This document shows positions 17,187-25,624 of a stretch of DNA of 64,000 nucleotides, piece after piece. A program made the position numbers and the translations under genes. The notes beneath the pieces are model-generated. The model was given only the letters and a program-made list of their open reading frames with translations, searched no databases and was not told the DNA's origin. The stretch comes from Bacillus oleivorans (GTDB lineage Bacteria > Bacillota > Bacilli > Bacillales > JC228). How positions within the stretch are numbered: position 1 is the first letter of the stretch; every line of letters begins with the position of its first letter. The stretch lies in NCBI RefSeq assembly GCF_900207585.1, contig NZ_OAOP01000003.1, positions 124,001 through 188,000 on the forward strand, given 5' to 3'.

Positions 17187-17894
17187 ATGCGTATTAAAAG
17201 AGAAAAGGTATCTAATTTGGTACTTGAAGAAATAAAAAAAATGATTAAATCAGGTGAATTTCCTCCTAACAGCAAGCTTCCGTCAGAAACAGAACTTGCC
17301 AAGATGTTTGGTGTGAGCCGCTCTCCCATTCGAGAAGCTCTTAGCGTACTGGCTGCGAGCGGCTTAGTTGAGTCAACTCAAGGCGGCGGAAGCTGGGTAA
17401 GGGAAGTCAGCCTGGCAGAAATGCTTGAGCCTGTTCAATTCGAAATGGTTGAAGTTGAGCAGGTTCAGGACTTATTAGAAATGCGGACGATCATTGAATC
17501 AGAGGCCGCTTTCCTTGCAGCAAAACGGCATAAACCTAAAGATATAGAAGATTTAGAGGAAGCTCTGGAAGCCTTTAGAAAAGTCAGTGAGGATCAATTT
17601 AAAATCGGCTATGAAGAGGATTATGCATTTCACCGTATTATTGTCAGGGCGGCATACAATCCATTTTTAACGCAAACAATGGATCATTTGTCAGAGCTCC
17701 ACTTAAAAGCCATGATGTTTTCACTTGAAAAAAATCTAGGCTGGGAAGCGAAACGGCAAGAAGTCTTTATGGAGCATGTTCACATTTTTAATGCTATTAA
17801 AAACAGAGACAGCCAAGCAGCACGGGATGCCGTTATTGAGCATTTAACCAATGCCAGAATAAAGCTTGGGGATAAACGGGTTTCCAAACTTTAA
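17187..17894 (+). CDS. GntR family regulator, FadR/FCD subfamily (first copy)
   Basis: A 235-residue repressor-type regulator. The winged helix is at residues 1-75, with the recognition helix in ETELAKMFGVSRSPIREALSVLAASGLV. An all-helical FCD effector domain covers about 90-225; likely metal ligands are the Asp/His in YAFHRIIVRAAYNP and the later histidines (HLSELHLKAM, EHVHIFNAI). The family typically binds carboxylic or hydroxy acids. It sits between the transporter and an FAH-fold hydrolase, so it probably senses the imported acid. Start ATG has an AAGGAAG site. A second, diverged FadR-type regulator lies 740 bases downstream. Confidence 0.9.
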   Translation: MRIKREKVSNLVLEEIKKMIKSGEFPPNSKLPSETELAKMFGVSRSPIREALSVLAASGLVESTQGGGSWVREVSLAEMLEPVQFEMVEVEQVQDLLEMRTIIESEAAFLAAKRHKPKDIEDLEEALEAFRKVSEDQFKIGYEEDYAFHRIIVRAAYNPFLTQTMDHLSELHLKAMMFSLEKNLGWEAKRQEVFMEHVHIFNAIKNRDSQAARDAVIEHLTNARIKLGDKRVSKL

Positions 17895-17924
17895 TTCCAA
17901 AATAAAAAGGACCGAGGTTGAAAA

Positions 17925-18542
17925 ATGAACATTCGCAATATATTTTGTATTGGACGCAATTATGCAGCACATGCAGCGGAACTAGGTAATGCAATCCCGG
18001 AATCACCGATTCTTTTTTCAAAACCGACTCATGCTTTAGTGAAAGCAAATGGAGAGGCAGTGTCGTTTCCTAGTAATCAAGGTGAAATTCATCATGAACT
18101 CGAAATTGTCCTTTATATTGGCAAAAAGGTTTCAGATGGCTTTAAAGCGGATGATGTTGTTACGAAAATGGCACTGGGAATTGATTTTACCCTTAGAGAT
18201 TTACAGTCTGAGCTTAAAAAACAAGGGTATCCTTGGCTGCGGGCAAAAGGGTTTAAAAACTCAGCGATCATTACGGATTTCTGGGATTTTCCAGGTGTAA
18301 ATGCTTGTAAAGAAACCGACTTTTCCTTATTTAAAAATGGGGAACGTGTGCAACACGGGAATATCAATTTGATGATGTTTGATTTCCAGTCAATCCTCGA
18401 GCATATTCATCGAGAATTTGGTCTCGCTGAAGGCGATATTGTTTATACAGGAACACCTGAAGGAGTTGGCCCAATCGCAAATAAGGATGAATTTGTGTTA
18501 ATGTGGGGAAATGAAGAAAAAGGACGTTTTATCGTCAGTTGA
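17925..18542 (+). CDS. FAH family hydrolase, FAHD1-like (short form)
   Basis: A 205-residue single-domain fumarylacetoacetate hydrolase-fold protein. It begins with IFCIGRNYAAHAAELG and carries the metal-binding ExE in HHELEIVLYIG (about residues 59-61) and a later Asp in ALGIDFTLRDLQSELK; Lys is in WLRAKGFKNSA. Short FAHD1-type members act as acylpyruvate hydrolases or oxaloacetate decarboxylases. Length and motifs fit this group. It is 30 bases after the GntR gene, and a weak palindromic terminator lies 10 bases after its stop. A longer FAH homologue (24738-25604) is in the same locus, so the two probably have different substrates. Confidence 0.85.
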   Translation: MNIRNIFCIGRNYAAHAAELGNAIPESPILFSKPTHALVKANGEAVSFPSNQGEIHHELEIVLYIGKKVSDGFKADDVVTKMALGIDFTLRDLQSELKKQGYPWLRAKGFKNSAIITDFWDFPGVNACKETDFSLFKNGERVQHGNINLMMFDFQSILEHIHREFGLAEGDIVYTGTPEGVGPIANKDEFVLMWGNEEKGRFIVS

Positions 18543-18552
18543 TAAGAGGGAT

Positions 18553-18582
18553 AAGGAGCGATCTAGATCGGTCCTTTCCTTC
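18553..18582 (+). terminator. Palindromic terminator-like hairpin
   Basis: AAGGAGCGAT / ATCGGTCCTT around CTAG, with a short pyrimidine tail. It separates the transporter block from the second GntR gene. Weak T run, so read-through is likely. Confidence 0.45.
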
Positions 18583-18591
18583 TAACTTTTA

Positions 18592-18608
18592 ATGTGGACA
18601 GTCCACTA
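18592..18608 (+). promoter_or_regulatory. Candidate operator upstream of the second GntR gene
   Basis: GTGGAC-A-GTCCAC is a perfect inverted repeat 31 bases before the start of the second GntR gene. The TGG-N5-CCA form resembles FadR-subfamily operators, suggesting autoregulation. Not proven. Confidence 0.4.
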
Positions 18609-18636
18609 GACCTCTAGGACAGTATGGAGGAAAATA

Positions 18637-19347
18637 ATGAAGCTAAAACCAATCAGAAAACAAAAGCGTATCTATCAAGTGATTATTGATCAAATCAAAC
18701 TTGCTATTGAGAGAGGACAGATTAAACCAGGAGACAAATTGCCGTCTGAAAGAATGCTGGCCGAATCTTTACAAGTTTCCAGGACATCTGTTAAAGAAGC
18801 TGTAACTGTTTTGGAATCAGCTGGGGTTGTACATGTCAGGCCCGGGGTGGGTATGTTTTTAATCGAAGATTCCCAACAAAGTCTACTATCTAAGCTTTCC
18901 CAAGTGATTGAAGGACATAAATCGAACTTTAAAGATTTGTTAGAACTCCGGCAAGCCATTGAAGGAGATGCTGCTTTTTACGCTGCAAGCAGAATTACGG
19001 AAGAACAAAAAGAAAAACTTACATCGGTTTTTAATGATCTTGTGTTGGCTGAAGAATTAGGCGAAGTGGCGATTGAGGAAGATTTCCGTTTTCATTTTAC
19101 CATCGTTGAAGCAGCCAATAATCCTGTGATGCTTGAAGTGATGAATCTCATCTCAGATAAAATGATTCATAGTTTAGCAGCAAGCAGAGAGAACTCAACA
19201 AAGAATCAAGTTTTAAATAAAGAAGTACAAACTGAACACCGCCATATTTATAAGGCTATCATGAACAATGAACCAGAGCGGGCAAGACAAGCAGCTTGGG
19301 AACATCTTCAAGGGAGTAAACAGCGTCATATCCATCTTTTAGATTAA
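18637..19347 (+). CDS. GntR family regulator, FadR/FCD subfamily (second copy)
   Basis: A 236-residue regulator with an N-terminal winged helix (ERMLAESLQVSRTSVKEAVTVLESAGVVHVRPGVGMF, residues about 37-73) and a C-terminal FCD domain with likely metal ligands in FRFHFTIVEAANNP and TEHRHIYKAI. It resembles LutR/LldR-type regulators that respond to lactate or glycolate. It is 22 bases before glcD and has AGGAGG before the ATG, so it is probably the direct regulator of the glcD-glcF-lhgO operon. A perfect short inverted repeat stands in front of it. It differs clearly from the first GntR in the locus, so two inducers or two layers of control are likely. Confidence 0.9.
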   Translation: MKLKPIRKQKRIYQVIIDQIKLAIERGQIKPGDKLPSERMLAESLQVSRTSVKEAVTVLESAGVVHVRPGVGMFLIEDSQQSLLSKLSQVIEGHKSNFKDLLELRQAIEGDAAFYAASRITEEQKEKLTSVFNDLVLAEELGEVAIEEDFRFHFTIVEAANNPVMLEVMNLISDKMIHSLAASRENSTKNQVLNKEVQTEHRHIYKAIMNNEPERARQAAWEHLQGSKQRHIHLLD

Positions 19348-19369
19348 CGGAAAATGGAGTGTAAACAAA

Positions 19370-20782
19370 ATGGACAGAGAGAGAATGATTAATTTAATAG
19401 GGGAGATTATTCCAGAGAAAAAAAGGATTTTAACCGATAAGGCGGATTTATACAGTTACTCCTATGATGCTTCTTTTGGAGTCTATGTTCCTGATGTGGT
19501 TGTTCAGCCGAAAGAAACTGAAGAAGTGGCGAAGATCATGAAGTTAGCCAACCAATATGAGATTCCAGTTTATCCGCGTGGTCAAGGCACTAGTTTAAGT
19601 GGCGGTCCTCTCCCAGTAAAAGGCGGGATTGTTCTCGACTTGTCGAGATGGGACCAAAAGCTAGAAATTGATGCGGAGGATATGGTGGCCGTCGTTTCAC
19701 CAGGTGTTATTACAGGCCATATTAACGCAAAAGCGATGGAAAAAGGGCTCATCTATCCTCCAGATCCAAGCAGCTCGAATGTGGCTACGATCGGGGGAAA
19801 TCTAGCCGAAAACGCTGGAGGGCCAAGAGGTCTGAAATATGGGGTTACCAAGGATTATGTAATTGGATTAGAGGTTGTAACACCTGAAGGCGAGGTTATC
19901 CGAACTGGTGGAAGAACGGTTAAAAATGTAACGGGATACGATTTGACTAAATTGATAGTAGGCTCTGAGGGAACTTTAGGGATCATAACAGAGGCGATCC
20001 TCCGTCTCTATCCGAAACCGGCAGCAAGTCAAACATTAATGGCGCTATTTGATGATTTGATCGCTTCGGGCCGAGCGATTTCGAAGGTTTTAAGCTCGGG
20101 GATATTGCCGGCAAAGATGGAATTAATGGACCAGGCATCCATCCAAGCGGTAGAAGCGTATCAGCCGCTTGGACTTCCGACTGATGTAGAAGCATTACTT
20201 TTAATTGAGTTGGATGGCCATCCAAAGGCAATTGCGGATGAAATGTTAAAGGTGCAAGAGGTCTGTAAAGAGGTTGGCGCACGGGAAGTAAAGGTTGCAA
20301 CAACAGATGCTGAAGCCAAGGAATTGTGGAAGGCGAGAAAGCTCGTTTCCCCGGCCATTGTTCGGATGAAGCCGACGAAAATTTCCGAGGATGCAACCGT
20401 CCCAAGAAGTAAAATTCCAGAAATGTTTCAAAGATTAAAAGAGATCAGAGAAAAGTATAAAGTCGATCTCGTCGTATTTGGTCATGCCGGGGATGGCAAT
20501 CTGCACCCGAATATCATTGCCGATAAACGAGATCATGAAGAAATGAAACGGGTCGAGCTGGCCGTGCAGGAGATATTTGAGGCTGCGATTGAATTAGGCG
20601 GCACTCTCTCTGGTGAACATGGAATCGGAACGATGAAGGCTCCATTTATGGAAATGGAATTGGGTAAGGTGGGGTTAGACATGATGAAGCGGATTAAGGA
20701 AAGCTGGGATCCAAAGAACATCTTAAATCCGGGCAAGATTTTCCCGGAACCAGGGCAAAGGCTTGTGCTGACCGATGAATAA
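19370..20782 (+). CDS. glcD: FAD-linked 2-hydroxy acid oxidase subunit GlcD
   Basis: A 470-residue flavin subunit of glycolate/D-lactate oxidase. The PCMH-type FAD domain (about 38-215) includes YPRGQGTSLSGGPLP and NLAENAGGPRGLKYG; the C-terminal FAD-oxidase domain carries VFGHAGDGNLHPN and GTLSGEHGIGTMKAPF. Members oxidise glycolate or other D-2-hydroxy acids and pass electrons through an iron-sulfur partner to quinone. The partner GlcF is encoded next with an 8-base overlap. No separate GlcE is present, as is usual in Bacillus. D-lactate dehydrogenase is the main alternative role; in this locus glycolate or D-lactate released from a larger acid would both make sense. Confidence 0.9.
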   Translation: MDRERMINLIGEIIPEKKRILTDKADLYSYSYDASFGVYVPDVVVQPKETEEVAKIMKLANQYEIPVYPRGQGTSLSGGPLPVKGGIVLDLSRWDQKLEIDAEDMVAVVSPGVITGHINAKAMEKGLIYPPDPSSSNVATIGGNLAENAGGPRGLKYGVTKDYVIGLEVVTPEGEVIRTGGRTVKNVTGYDLTKLIVGSEGTLGIITEAILRLYPKPAASQTLMALFDDLIASGRAISKVLSSGILPAKMELMDQASIQAVEAYQPLGLPTDVEALLLIELDGHPKAIADEMLKVQEVCKEVGAREVKVATTDAEAKELWKARKLVSPAIVRMKPTKISEDATVPRSKIPEMFQRLKEIREKYKVDLVVFGHAGDGNLHPNIIADKRDHEEMKRVELAVQEIFEAAIELGGTLSGEHGIGTMKAPFMEMELGKVGLDMMKRIKESWDPKNILNPGKIFPEPGQRLVLTDE

Positions 20783-22061
20783 TACGAATCTTGCTTACCA
20801 AGAAACCTTTGACTGTGTCCAATGCGGCTATTGTCTGCCAGCTTGCCCTACCTATAAAACGATGGAAAAGGAAACCCATTCACCACGAGGGAGAATTAAC
20901 CTCGTTAAAATGGCGGCTGAGGGTAAAATCTCGCTTTCCGAGCTAGAGGGACCAATCGACCTTTGCTTAGGCTGCCGGGCATGTGAAACGGCATGTCCGA
21001 CAAATGTTCAATACGGAAAGATTTTAGAATCGGCAAAAGAAGTACTGCAAGAAGAAAAGAAGAAGCAAATGCCGAATCGGGTAAAAATGTTCCAATCTTT
21101 CTTTTTTAACAAAGTGTTGCCCAATGATTCAGTTTTGAATGCGGCAGGTGCCGGCTTAGCTTTTTATCAGCAAAGCGGTTTGCAAAAGGTTACCCGGAAA
21201 CTGGGAATCTTAAAAATGTTTCCTGAGAATCTGGCAAGCTTTGAAAAAATTCTGCCGGAAGTGGAAGGACCAATTAGAAGAAAGAAAAGAGCCAGTCATT
21301 ATCCGGCTCCGGAAAAACCTGTTTACCGGATTGGCTTTTTCACGGGCTGTATTATGGATACGATGTTTTCTTCGATTAATACACTGAGCATTAAGCTCCT
21401 TCAGGCTGCAGGCTGTGATGTTACCGTCATCAAAGAACAAACATGCTGTGGGGCACTGCAAAGCCACAGCGGGGAAATGAACACGACAAAGGTGCTTGCT
21501 AAGAAAAACATTGAAGCTTTTGAAAAACATCAGTTTGATTATGTGGTGAACAGTATTGGCGGATGTGGTGCGATGCTTGTTGAGTATGACCGTCTTTTGG
21601 CTGATGAGTCTGAATGGGCTGATCGAGCTCGAGCGTTTACAAGAAAAAACATTGATATTAGTGTGTTATTAAGTGAGTTGCCTTTACCGTTTAAAAAAGA
21701 AATACGGAAGGTAGTCACGTACCAGCCTTCCTGTCATATGACCAATGTACAAAAAAGAACAAAGGAGCCGCTATCACTCTTACAATCTATTCCGGGGATC
21801 GAATATAAAGAGCTGCCGGAAAAAGATATGTGCTGTGGTTCCGCAGGGATTTATAACTTAGTAAACTACCAAGAGTCAATGGAGATTTTAGATGAAAAGA
21901 TGAAACATGTGCGAAAGGTTCTGCCAGAGGTAATTGTGACAACGAATCCTGGCTGCCATTTGCAAATGAAATTAGGGGTTGAACGCGAGCAGCAATCTGA
22001 CAAAGTGCAGGTCGTTCATTTAGTTGAACTATTAGCGGAAAGCTGTGAGATTAGCGTCTAG
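20775..22061 (+). CDS. glcF: Glycolate oxidase iron-sulfur subunit GlcF
   Basis: A 428-residue iron-sulfur electron-transfer subunit. Two 4Fe-4S ferredoxin motifs lie near the N-terminus: CVQCGYCLPACP and CLGCRACETACP. Two CCG domains follow, each with a CCG motif (TCCGALQSHSGE and MCCGSAGIYNL), which bind a heterodisulfide-reductase-type cluster. The gene overlaps glcD by 8 bases, so the two are translated as a pair. Together they oxidise glycolate or D-lactate and feed electrons to the membrane quinone pool. Confidence 0.92.
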   Translation: MNNTNLAYQETFDCVQCGYCLPACPTYKTMEKETHSPRGRINLVKMAAEGKISLSELEGPIDLCLGCRACETACPTNVQYGKILESAKEVLQEEKKKQMPNRVKMFQSFFFNKVLPNDSVLNAAGAGLAFYQQSGLQKVTRKLGILKMFPENLASFEKILPEVEGPIRRKKRASHYPAPEKPVYRIGFFTGCIMDTMFSSINTLSIKLLQAAGCDVTVIKEQTCCGALQSHSGEMNTTKVLAKKNIEAFEKHQFDYVVNSIGGCGAMLVEYDRLLADESEWADRARAFTRKNIDISVLLSELPLPFKKEIRKVVTYQPSCHMTNVQKRTKEPLSLLQSIPGIEYKELPEKDMCCGSAGIYNLVNYQESMEILDEKMKHVRKVLPEVIVTTNPGCHLQMKLGVEREQQSDKVQVVHLVELLAESCEISV

Positions 22062-22074
22062 GGAGATGAACAAT

Positions 22075-23265
22075 ATGTACGATTTTACGATTATCGGCGG
22101 CGGAATTGTCGGTTTGTCAGTCGGGTTGGCATTAACTGAGCAATTTCCAAACAAAAAGATCCTTATTTTAGAGAAGGAAAAGCAGCTGGCTGCACATCAG
22201 ACAGGCAACAATAGTGGCGTGATTCATTCAGGTATTTATTATAAACCAGGCAGCTTTAAGGCGAGGTTTGCGAGGCAGGGCAGTCAATCCATGGTTGAAT
22301 TTTGCCAGAAATATGAGATTGAACATGATATTTGCGGAAAGGTCATTGTAGCAACGAATGAGAAGGAATTGCCTTTGCTAGAAAATCTTTATCAGCGGGG
22401 ACTGCAAAATGGACTCTCGATTAGAAAACTGAATCGGGAAGAATTAGTGGAAATTGAACCGCATGTCAATGGGCTTGAAGCGATTCATGTGCCGGCAGCT
22501 GGGATTGTGAATTATAAGCAGGTTTCTGAAAAAATAGCAGAACTGATTCAGGAACGCGGTGGTAAAGTGAAATGTGGAGAAGCAGTTCGAGCGATTCAAG
22601 AACATCAGGATGGCGTTACAGTTGAAACAGACCAAAACACGTATGAAACCAAGTTTTTAGTGAACTGTGCCGGTTTACACAGTGACCGGATTGCTAAGTT
22701 AGCAGGCTATCAGATTGATATGAAAATCGTTCCGTTCCGCGGGGAATATTATAAGCTTAAGCCTGAGCGCAGAAGTTTAGTCCGTAACCTAATTTACCCT
22801 GTTCCAAATCCGGATTTCCCGTTCCTCGGCGTGCATTTCACAAGGATGATCGGCGGTGAAGTAGAGGCTGGTCCAAATGCGGTATTAAGTTTTAAACGCG
22901 AAGGGTATAAAAAAGCCGATATTAATCTGAAGGATTTAGCAGAAGTTCTAAGCTATCGAGGATTTTGGAAATTAGCGAGTCAAAATATGCGTGAAGGGAT
23001 CAATGAAATGGTACGCTCTGTGAGCAAAAAGAAATTTGTTGAAAGCTTGCAGACACTGATTCCGGAAATTAAAGGGGAAGATTTAGTACCTGGCGGAGCC
23101 GGCGTTCGGGCACAGGCGTTGAAAAGTGACGGTTCGCTGATTGATGATTTCCACTTTGTTCAAGGCAGAAAGAGCCTGCATGTTTGCAACGCACCTTCAC
23201 CGGCGGCGACGGCATCGCTTGAGATCGGGAAAGAGGTTGTGAGGCAGATAAAGGAGCGGTTTTAA
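22075..23265 (+). CDS. lhgO: L-2-hydroxyglutarate oxidase-type flavoprotein
   Basis: A 396-residue FAD-dependent oxidoreductase of the DAO/LhgO family. The N-terminus has the FAD motif IIGGGIVGLSVGLAL, and the family-typical NNSGVIHSGIYYKPGSFKARFA follows near residue 50; the C-terminus has PSPAATASLEIG. LhgO oxidises L-2-hydroxyglutarate to 2-oxoglutarate and passes electrons to quinone. The ATG used here has AGGGAGA about 8 bases upstream; an in-frame GTG inside glcF would add 10 residues and is not favoured. With GlcDF it gives the locus both D- and L-2-hydroxy acid oxidation. A related L-2-hydroxy acid may be the true substrate. A 200-bp repeat element follows the stop. Confidence 0.85.
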   Translation: MYDFTIIGGGIVGLSVGLALTEQFPNKKILILEKEKQLAAHQTGNNSGVIHSGIYYKPGSFKARFARQGSQSMVEFCQKYEIEHDICGKVIVATNEKELPLLENLYQRGLQNGLSIRKLNREELVEIEPHVNGLEAIHVPAAGIVNYKQVSEKIAELIQERGGKVKCGEAVRAIQEHQDGVTVETDQNTYETKFLVNCAGLHSDRIAKLAGYQIDMKIVPFRGEYYKLKPERRSLVRNLIYPVPNPDFPFLGVHFTRMIGGEVEAGPNAVLSFKREGYKKADINLKDLAEVLSYRGFWKLASQNMREGINEMVRSVSKKKFVESLQTLIPEIKGEDLVPGGAGVRAQALKSDGSLIDDFHFVQGRKSLHVCNAPSPAATASLEIGKEVVRQIKERF

Positions 23266-23287
23266 AGGTTAGTGGTTGAGCGGTTCC

Positions 23288-23480
23288 CGGTATTTACGGA
23301 CACTGGATCCGCTATCTGTGAAAAAAACGGAAATTTTCGAAATTAAAGGACACTGGTTCCGCTATTATGCCAAAAACTAGCGTTTTGTGAGTAATTTTTG
23401 GCAAATAGCGGAACGTATGTCCTATAAAATTATAAAAAATGGCTTTTTATTAAAATAAAGGATCATATGTCCGCAACAAT
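23288..23480. repeat. GGACA/TCCG inverted-repeat element (copy B)
   Basis: Two forward motifs (CGGACACTGGATCCGCTAT at about 23297, and again 51 bases on) are followed by two inverted motifs (ATAGCGGAACGTATGTCC at about 23406 and AGGATCATATGTCCGC 50 bases on). It is the same 2+2 plan as at 12.9, 29.2 and 44.4 kb. Confidence 0.85.
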
Positions 23481-23570
23481 AAGCAACCCGGCTGGAAGTC
23501 ATTTGTGTAGTGAATCCATTGGCCTCTTCCAGCCCGGTCTCACCAGACGCAAGAAAGGGTGACATTCTTC

Positions 23571-24653
23571 ATGACAACAATAAGAATGGATAAAGCTAGG
23601 CTAACGGAATGGGTAATAGAGATTTTCACAGCCGCCGGAATGGACGGGGAGCAAGCGACAACAATCGCAGACCACCTTGTCTTAGCTAATCTGCGCGGCG
23701 TCGATTCTCATGGCGTTAGTAAAGTTGATATTTATACGAAGCGGCTGGAAAAGGGGATTGTCAATAAAGAGTTCCAATATAAAAGATTAAGAGAAACACC
23801 GGTAAGTGTCCAAATCGATGGGTGTAACAGCATGGGTATCCCGCTTGCGACTATGGGGATTCAGTTAGCGGTAGAGAAGGCAAAACAGTCAGGGGTTGGA
23901 ATTGTGGGAATCAAACGATCCAACCATGCGGGGATGCTCGCTGCCTATACAAGCTATGCGGCTGATCAAGACTGTATCGCTCTTGCAACCACAAATGCGC
24001 CTTCCTCTATGGCACCATGGGGCGGCAGGGAAATTTTCTTTGGAACCAATCCAATTTCTTACGGAATTCCTGCCGGTGAACAATTCAATATTATTTTTGA
24101 TATGGCGACGACAGTTGTGGCAAAGGGGAAAATTGTATTAGCCCAGCAGGAAAATAAGAAAATTCCTCTAGGATGGGCCATTACAAAAGACGGCAGGGAA
24201 ACAACGGATCCGAATGAGGCGCTCGAGGGCTTAATTTTACCAAGCGGGGGTCCAAAGGGGTATGGGATTGCCTTCTTAGTGGAAGTTTTATCAGGCCTGT
24301 TTACAGGTGCGGCTTACGGGCCTTACATCGGCAGTTTGTTTGATGACTTTGAAAGTGAACAAAATGTCGGGCAGTTCTTTTTTGTTATGAGGGCTGATTT
24401 ATTTGAGGATTTATCTCAATTTAAACAGCGAATGGATCTGATTATTGAAGAGATCCGCCAGGTTAAAAAAATGGAAGGTGTTGAAAGAATCTATTTGCCT
24501 GGTGAAATTCAATTAGAACTAGAACAAACAAGGGAAGCAGAAGGGATTCCGCTTACGTCTGAAGTGATGGATGACCTATTATCCATCAGTAAAAAATATG
24601 GGGTTTCAACGGAAAAATTTAGGGAAATATTCAAAGGTGGCACTGTTATTTAG
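23571..24653 (+). CDS. Ldh2/malate-lactate dehydrogenase family oxidoreductase
   Basis: A 360-residue NAD(P)-dependent 2-hydroxy acid dehydrogenase of the malate/L-lactate/ureidoglycolate/sulfolactate family (a fold unrelated to ordinary MDH). The catalytic His lies in RGVDSHGVSK, and the family motifs RSNHAGMLAAY, TNAPSSMAPWGG and FGTNPISYGIPAG follow; PSGGPKGYGIAFLVE is the cofactor-site loop. The GTG four codons upstream is ignored because the GAAAGGG site fits the ATG. It is separated from lhgO by a repeat element but runs in the same direction and is followed by an FAH hydrolase. Which hydroxy acid it uses cannot be read; the context suggests a sugar-acid-derived keto or hydroxy acid. 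Confidence 0.85.
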   Translation: MTTIRMDKARLTEWVIEIFTAAGMDGEQATTIADHLVLANLRGVDSHGVSKVDIYTKRLEKGIVNKEFQYKRLRETPVSVQIDGCNSMGIPLATMGIQLAVEKAKQSGVGIVGIKRSNHAGMLAAYTSYAADQDCIALATTNAPSSMAPWGGREIFFGTNPISYGIPAGEQFNIIFDMATTVVAKGKIVLAQQENKKIPLGWAITKDGRETTDPNEALEGLILPSGGPKGYGIAFLVEVLSGLFTGAAYGPYIGSLFDDFESEQNVGQFFFVMRADLFEDLSQFKQRMDLIIEEIRQVKKMEGVERIYLPGEIQLELEQTREAEGIPLTSEVMDDLLSISKKYGVSTEKFREIFKGGTVI

Positions 24654-24737
24654 ATATCATGGTGTTCCATGAAATGAATTATAGTACATAAAAGTTTTGG
24701 TACCCGTGTAAAAAATCTCAATAAAGGAGAATGGCAG

Positions 24738-25604
24738 ATGAGATTAGCTACTGTAAAAGTAGATGGTTTAGAGAAAGCAGCCATTGTCACGAATGAAAAA
24801 GTATATGTAATAGAAAAAGTGAATGAAGTCCTTGGTCAATCATGGAAAACAAGTCTTTTTGAATTAATTCAATCAGGTCAGCTAAGTGAACTAAAAGATT
24901 GGTATACAACGAGCAGCAGCGATCTTGAAAAAGTCGATTGCCTGGCAAAAGCAGAGGTTACATTTGGACCATTATATCGCCATCCGCGGAAAATTTGGGG
25001 GATTGGCCTTAATTATGTAGAGCATGCCGCAGACCTAAGTGAAGTCGCGCCAAATACTGAGCCAGCAAGTTTTATGAAACCCGACACAACCATCATCGGA
25101 CCACATGATACCATTTTGATTCCGCATCAGTCTGAGCGGACAACAGCCGAATCAGAGTTAGGGATTATTATCGGAAAAGAGTGTAAGAACGTGTCCGAAG
25201 AAGAAGCAATTGATTATGTTGCAGGTTACACAACGATTATTGATATGACAGCAGAAGATATATTACAAAGGAATCCGCGCTATTTGACCCGTTCCAAAAG
25301 CTTTGATACATTTTTCAGCTTTGGGCCTGAGCTTGTAACGGCAGATGAGGTGGATGATGTCAATCGGTTAGTCGTATCCACTATGATTAACGGTTCCTTA
25401 CACCGGAAAAATGTAGTTTCTAACATGACATTCCGTCCTTGGAATCTAGTATCCTTCCATTCTAAAGTCATGACACTGCTCCCAGGAGATATTATCTCTA
25501 CAGGTACGCCAGGGGCTGTCGTCATTCGCGACGGAGATGTGGTTGCTTGTGAAATCGAAGGATTTACTTCGTTAGTTAACCCTGTAAAGGATCTTAAAAA
25601 ATAA
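24738..25604 (+). CDS. FAH family hydrolase (long form; possible diketo-acid hydrolase)
   Basis: A 288-residue protein with an N-terminal cap of about 75 residues and a C-terminal FAH catalytic domain starting near KIWGIGLNYVEHA. The likely metal ligands are Glu in ESELGIIIG and Asp in TTIIDMTAEDILQR, with the substrate-site Lys in RSKSFDTFFSFGPEL. This long form includes 2,4-diketo-3-deoxy-sugar-acid hydrolases, which cut to pyruvate plus lactate or glycolate, as well as ureidoglycolate lyases. The adjacent SDR and IlvD/Edd dehydratase favour the diketo-acid role. GGAGA stands 8 bases before the ATG. The specific reaction is an inference from context. Confidence 0.85.
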   Translation: MRLATVKVDGLEKAAIVTNEKVYVIEKVNEVLGQSWKTSLFELIQSGQLSELKDWYTTSSSDLEKVDCLAKAEVTFGPLYRHPRKIWGIGLNYVEHAADLSEVAPNTEPASFMKPDTTIIGPHDTILIPHQSERTTAESELGIIIGKECKNVSEEEAIDYVAGYTTIIDMTAEDILQRNPRYLTRSKSFDTFFSFGPELVTADEVDDVNRLVVSTMINGSLHRKNVVSNMTFRPWNLVSFHSKVMTLLPGDIISTGTPGAVVIRDGDVVACEIEGFTSLVNPVKDLKK

Positions 25605-25624
25605 TATTATTGGAGGGAAATGAA

